Below are positions 59,066 through 64,000 of a DNA stretch of 64,000 bases, in pieces; positions within the stretch are counted from its first letter, which is position 1, and the number at the start of each line of letters is the position of its first letter. The translations under genes and the position numbers were made by a program. Where the stretch lies: NCBI RefSeq assembly GCF_018446385.1, contig NC_055996.1, forward strand, positions 13,131,317 through 13,195,316, given 5' to 3'. Below the pieces are notes generated by a model, which was not told the origin of the DNA, ran no database searches, and saw only the letters and a program-made list of their open reading frames with translations. The DNA comes from Zingiber officinale. Its lineage: Eukaryota > Streptophyta > Magnoliopsida > Zingiberales > Zingiberaceae.

Positions 59066-60150
59066 CCCCTATGAGACTCTGCTTCCCATTTTCTCCTTGT
59101 CGCTCTGCCCGTTAGATTGACCGTAAAGGACCCCACACTAGCTCGCTGGGTCATCCTTAGACTTTACGCCCTCCTCGGGGAATATCGTTGTAGCCCATTT
59201 AAGCCTCATAAAAGAATGAGCTCTTTGCAAATGGCTTATCTTCTGGTTAACAACCTAATAGGCCTCCCAGCTCGTGAACTCATCTCATCATTAATACAAT
59301 ATGTGAGCTTGTCAGAAAGGCAGAGGATTGTATCCGTGGATAGATAGATACGTAGCATACCCTCCCGATACCTGTGATGTAACTATTGGATATAATGTAA
59401 GCATGGTGATGTGACAAGTTGTTTGACAATAGGATAATGTCTAATTAAATGCAGGGATTGTGAGGGGTATTATAAAAGGGGGTTCTTTTTCGCTGGTGTA
59501 GATACATGCACACATATCCACACACGTGCCCTTTCTTCTATTTTTGTGCCACGACTATTTTCTGACTTAATCTTCAGAGTAGTTGCACTAGGGAACCCTA
59601 GTCCGCTTACTGACGATTTCATTCCTCCCTTTACTACTGTCTACAGGCGATTCCTGGAGTTTTCCAACCAAGCAATTCTCGGAGTTCTTCAGCTATGTCA
59701 GCCACGCCACATCATCAACAATCCACTCTCCACCTCTTTCGGATGAGATCATAAATGATATGTTGCCCGATGCCTCCTACGCAACCGTGAGCGACACACT
59801 TATGTAGCGTTGATAGCTTGATTTCTTTGTATTATTAAATTCATTTTATTCTCTCTCCCCTTTCGCCCTCTATTCAAAACCTAGCCCTCGACTTTTAATC
59901 TCTTGGCTTTCCTAAATTTAAATTTTCCTCGCTCTCGCTCCTTCCTTCGCCATCATCTTCTGCTCTATCTTGCTCCTACCGACAATCAAAGCAAAGGCGC
60001 TGCAACCTAAGTAGTCGTATGTGTGTTCTCGAGCTGGCTGGAAACTCCCTAAACTGCCACTGTAAATATAGTCGACGCTGCTTTGCTTAGCACTCCTCTC
60101 CATTATCGATCATAAGTCTTTCCACTCCACTATTTATTTTTTTAACTCTG
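59066..60150 (+). repeat. LTR-like fragment with TATA box; otherwise unassigned
   Basis: GTATTATAAAAGGGGGTTC at 59468-59486 is a strong TATA box. It is followed by a leader-like stretch with CACACATATCCACACACGTG. Layout and composition resemble an LTR promoter, but no TG...CA boundaries, target duplication or partner were found. 59820-60150 holds nothing I recognise. Confidence 0.35.
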
Positions 60151-60159
60151 TATAATATT

Positions 60160-61560
60160 TTTTATTAGGATTTATCCTACAACGTACAAGCCTTAGCTAC
60201 TACATATTGTAGTAGCTACTTAGACAGTCCAAACAATATTTTCTTATCATTTTTTATTTATATAATTCGCAGGGAACTTATCAAACATCACTGCCCATAT
60301 TTCATAATCAATGGTAAGTCGTTTCATTTTAAGTTGTAATTCCCTCTAATCTTACTATATTATTAGGATTTAAGTTGTAATTCCCTTAATTTTAATATAT
60401 TATTAGGATTTAGCTACTATAACATGTAGTAGCTAATTGTCCAAATAGCTGCTATACATTGTAACAGTTACTTGGACATTTAGCTGCTATAACGTGTAAC
60501 AACTACTTCGACATTTAGTTGTTACAACGTGTAACAACTACTTTGACATTTAGTTGTTACACATTGTAGTAGCTAAATGTTCAAGTAGTTGCTACAACAT
60601 GTATCAGCTATTTTGACATTTAGCTGCTACAGTTGTAGTAGCTACTTAGACATTTAGCTGTTACAATGTGTAGCATCTACTTCGACGTTTAGCTGCCACG
60701 CGTTGTAGCAGCTAGTTGGACATTTAGCTGCTATAATGTGTAACAGCTACTTGTTAAGTCGTTTTATTTTAATTTATAATTCTCTTTAATCCTAATATAT
60801 TGTTTATACGTGATTTTAAATGGTCTATTTAATTAATATAGGGAAAAATATATGTTGTCTTTATTGCGTGTCAGCCAGGTATTTATGACACGCGGATAGA
60901 ATCATCTACACAAGTTAATCGTTTGAGGATACTATACACTAGTCCTTCGAGAGTAAACATGATGCAATAAGAGCTTTTAAAGCCTATAATATACAATCTT
61001 ACAATGTTAATAATTTTTTTTTGATAAAATTTAATTTTTTGGTTATATAATTTACAACAAATATGTAAATTTATGTTGTTTCAATTTTCACATTTCATTC
61101 AATGGTAAGTCGTTTCAATTTAAGTTGTCATTCCCTCTGATTCTAATATATATTATTAGGATTTATGCTACAACGTACAATCCCTAATTGCTACAATGTG
61201 TAGTAGTTATTTCAACAGTAGCTGCTACAACATGTAGCAGCTACTTCGACAGCTAGCTGCTATACGTTGTAGCAACTACTTGGACACTCTAAACAACCTT
61301 TTCTTACCATTTTTTAGTTATATAATTTGTAGGAAACTTATCAAACATCATTTTCCTAAATTTATTTGATAGTAAGTCATTTCAATTTAAGTTGTAATTC
61401 TCTCTAATTCTAATATATATTATTATGATTTATGCTACAACGTACAAGCCCTAGCTATCACAACGTGTAGCAGTTATTTCGACATTTAGTTGCTATAACA
61501 TGTAGTAGCTACTTAGACAGTTAGCTACTTAGTTGCTACAAATTAGTTAATAGACATTTA
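60160..61560. repeat. Field of dyad-symmetric repeats with higher-order copies
   Basis: Short units of about 35-45 bp each carry a near-palindrome of the type AGCTGCTACA...TGTAGCAGCT, joined by ACTTCGACATTT or ACTTGGACATTT (60400-60750, again 61170-61290 and 61440-61540). Longer copies are interleaved: TAGGATTTATCCTACAACGT at 60170 recurs near 61156 and 61430. GGAACTTATCAAACATCA at 60271 recurs near 61332. Nothing codes for a protein. Confidence 0.8.
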
Positions 61561-61645
61561 TATATGTCATGTTGTTATTTTTTATATCCAGTATTATAGT
61601 TTGCATGATTAATACATTTTAATGTATTATGATTTAAGTTGTATC

Positions 61646-64000
61646 ACTATAAGAAAAAAATCCTAACAATAATTTTTTACTGTTGTTGTAGCCCCTTTAG
61701 AACTATTGTTAAAGATCATGTTGTTAAAGGGGATGCTCAAAGGTAACAGTTAAAAATCATTGTCTTTAAAAGTATAGACAATAGTTTTACAAAGGTGAAA
61801 AACCATTATCTTTTTTTAGATAAAAATAAAAAAATTAATATAAAATTTTCTAGTATTATAAATTATTTAAATATAAAATTTAAAATTAAAATTTAATATA
61901 AAAGTTTTCAACATTCCAAAATAATATTTACAACATTATGAAAAAAATTTATAAGCAACCAACATAATAACAAGTAACAACACTAATAAAACAAAGGTAG
62001 AGCAACATATCAATATGAGATTTTTTGATTAGATGTTGATGAAGAGGCAACACTGTAACTCTTATTGCTTCTTAATATGTTGAAGCCTCATTTTTTTTAA
62101 CTTTTCGATGTTCTTTCCAGTATCCTTGAGAACTCCTGCTCAAATAAATATATATATTGCAAATTAGAAATTATAATTGTATACCTAACAGATTGATGTA
62201 AAGTCTTGCTGGTGTAACCTCTTAAGTTTCGCAAATTCATTTTAACCCATCTTTGGTTTCAACACATGGCATGAAAAATATAAAACCATAAATAAGATTA
62301 TAAATCTAATAACTACAAACATCATTAAAGGATTACTAGTTTAGAAAATCTAAGTAGCAACTACAGAAAGTCCCTCAATAAAAGGAACATAAACTTTAAA
62401 AATACTTAAGAGTGATGAAACATAAACTTCATATAAAATGTATGTAGCAACATTAACTTAGAAAATGGACATAGACACATCAAATGAGCTGATGGAAATA
62501 TAAATATCGAGCAAACTACACAAATGTTTTCAAGGTACTTAAGTGTGTTTATTTTTGCAGAAAAGTAGAAAAAATTAGAAAGCAAGAAATCTATATTAAG
62601 TATTTTATTCATTCCTTGCTGAGATTTCATTAATTCCTTGCACATATCTTATTCCAGTATTCCAATTTGCAAATATAATCAATATATCTCTCAAAACTTC
62701 TTGAATGTAAAATATACAATGTAAATGAAAAAAATATACATGTAACAATCCATCACAACATTAATTCTCCAACTCATTTCACCAGGACTACATAAAATAT
62801 GCATATAATAATCCTAAAATTACATAAAATGGTTTTGGTTTAGTAGGGTAGTCCGATGGAGAAACAAAGTACCTTTATGTTTAAGTTCCAAAACAAGCTT
62901 ATGGAAATCGTCGTTGCATGATTAATCCTAGTGAATGAGAAGTGTTTCCTAAAGAAAAGAAACATATAATTAGTGATAGTTTATGCATAGCATTGGAAAA
63001 AAAAATAAAGTAAACTTGAATTACCATTACATTACAGGTAGCTGAATAATCTAACTTTGAGTCCACTATGATGTGCCTCGCCATTTCCATCTTCACAAAT
63101 TTATCAATATAAACATAGTAAATTTCATATATACATAATATCATAAATCATATGATATGAATCTCTATTGCTTTGTAACTACAAGGAAAAAGATGTAACA
63201 AAAACACACGTACAAGCTTATACCAAGAACAGGAATTTTCATGGAGATTTTTATCTAAGAAACAAGTCTATTATTTTCTCTTGGAATCACAAGACCTATT
63301 ACATTATCAAGCTAATGCATAGAATACCAATTTAAATGTTAATAGTTTATAAAGCATATTCATCATCAGATTTTTGTCCTCACCTTAAGAAAATCTTGAA
63401 TATACTATTTTGAAGTCATTAACATGATAAGTTTTTTACTAACCGTATCAGGAATGACTGCTGTGATTAATTGAAATAACATAAATCTTTATTTTTGAAG
63501 GTCGGTTGTAGAGAGACAGGCAATGATATTTATATGAATATATGAAATTAATTAAAACCTTGTGAAGAATTGCGTTTAAACGCGAACCTTGTTTTTCTCC
63601 TTTTAGAAGCATACCATTACCACTATCTATTGAGTAAAAAAACAATCAATATAGTGCGACAAAAGCAGCGACATAGATTTAAATCAAAGCAACAAACCTA
63701 GAGCATGTAATGTAACCTAAGTTAATCTATCCTAATTACATTCAAAGGAAGGGCACAAACATAATGGATTTAAAACTAACAAACAATGCAAACAACTAAC
63801 TAAAGGAATTATCAAACTAAAGTCTAATTACTTAAAGAAAACATTCCATCAAATACCTTGCAAGCATCACCGTATTTGGGTTGTTAAGGATAGATTAATT
63901 GGTGAATGACTTTATTTAAAGTGGGTGTATTAATTTGGTTAACCCACGTCAAGTCCTCAGTGTTTGAATAAATTTTGCTAACAACAACTACGAGAAAAAT
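61646..64000 (+). mobile_element. One end of a CACTA (En/Spm) transposon, truncated by the window
   Basis: CACTATAAGAAAAAAATCC at 61646 matches the terminal motif of CACTA elements (CACTACAAGAAAA). It is followed by subterminal repeats around AACAATAATTTTTTACTGTT, ACAGTTAAAAATCATTGTC and GACAATAGTTTTACAAAGG. The other end is not seen. No transposase domain was recognised in the remaining 2 kb, which is AT rich with only short frames. The last bases AACTACGAGAAAAAT resemble a degenerate second CACTA-like start. Confidence 0.55.

Noticed and set aside
58793-59347. Frames of 76-93 codons
   Set aside because: They follow the 65-bp minisatellite and the LTR-like fragment.
62406-63645. Short minus-strand frames in the CACTA region
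   Set aside because: 60-80 codons, hydrophobic or low complexity, no transposase motif; AT-rich chance frames are more likely.

Overview
The window is nuclear DNA of a flowering plant: genes with short introns and GT-AG junctions, LTR retrotransposons primed by initiator tRNA-Met, an Au-type SINE, and CACTA and MITE DNA elements. The retroelement style makes me lean towards a monocot, possibly Zingiberales, but nothing here proves the species.

Positions 1 to 40197 are a deep nest of LTR retrotransposons. A decayed Ty1/copia SIRE-type element (S1, plus strand) occupies 1-2317 and 13541-16320. It is split by a complete, young Ty3/gypsy Tat-lineage element (2318-13535, minus strand; 656-bp LTRs with 6 differences; target duplication AAAGT). 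The Tat element carries gag-pol on the minus strand, a three-exon antisense gene on the plus strand, and two tandem-repeat arrays. A second SIRE-type element (S3) contributes 17131-18484 and an LTR running from 18485 to 40197. That LTR is interrupted by a Tekay-like solo LTR (19430-22114) and by a third SIRE element (S4, 22275-39763, target duplication TTTTC). S4 has outward LTR parts on the plus strand but an interior reading on the minus strand. Inside S4 sit a complete gag-only element (28075-34236, duplication AGTTC) and an Angela-like solo LTR (36729-39161, duplication CAGAC). No complete copia pol was recognised.

From 40198 to about 58100 the window is genic. It holds a JmjC histone demethylase of the JMJ13/JMJ706 type (plus, 11 exons), an RCD1/SRO-type WWE-PARP-RST protein (minus, 6 coding exons, with a SINE in its last intron), and a TOM1-like VHS-GAT protein (plus, 3 coding exons). 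The first two are tail to tail. The second and third are head to head across a roughly 0.6-kb intergenic region. Their roles are chromatin, stress or hormone transcription control, and ubiquitin-linked endosomal sorting; I see no reason to think they form a pathway.

From 58140 to 64000 there are no recognised genes: a TIR element, a minisatellite, an LTR-like fragment with a TATA box, a larger field of dyad-symmetric repeats, and one end of a CACTA transposon.

The least expected structures are: (i) pairs of palindromes at fixed centre-to-centre spacing ending just upstream of the TATA box in several copia LTRs, with a different core in each LTR type; (ii) an almost full-length initiator tRNA-Met copy with a CCA-like tail at a junction between LTR fragments; (iii) the spliced antisense gene with its own TATA box in the Tat element; and (iv) the inverted interior of S4.
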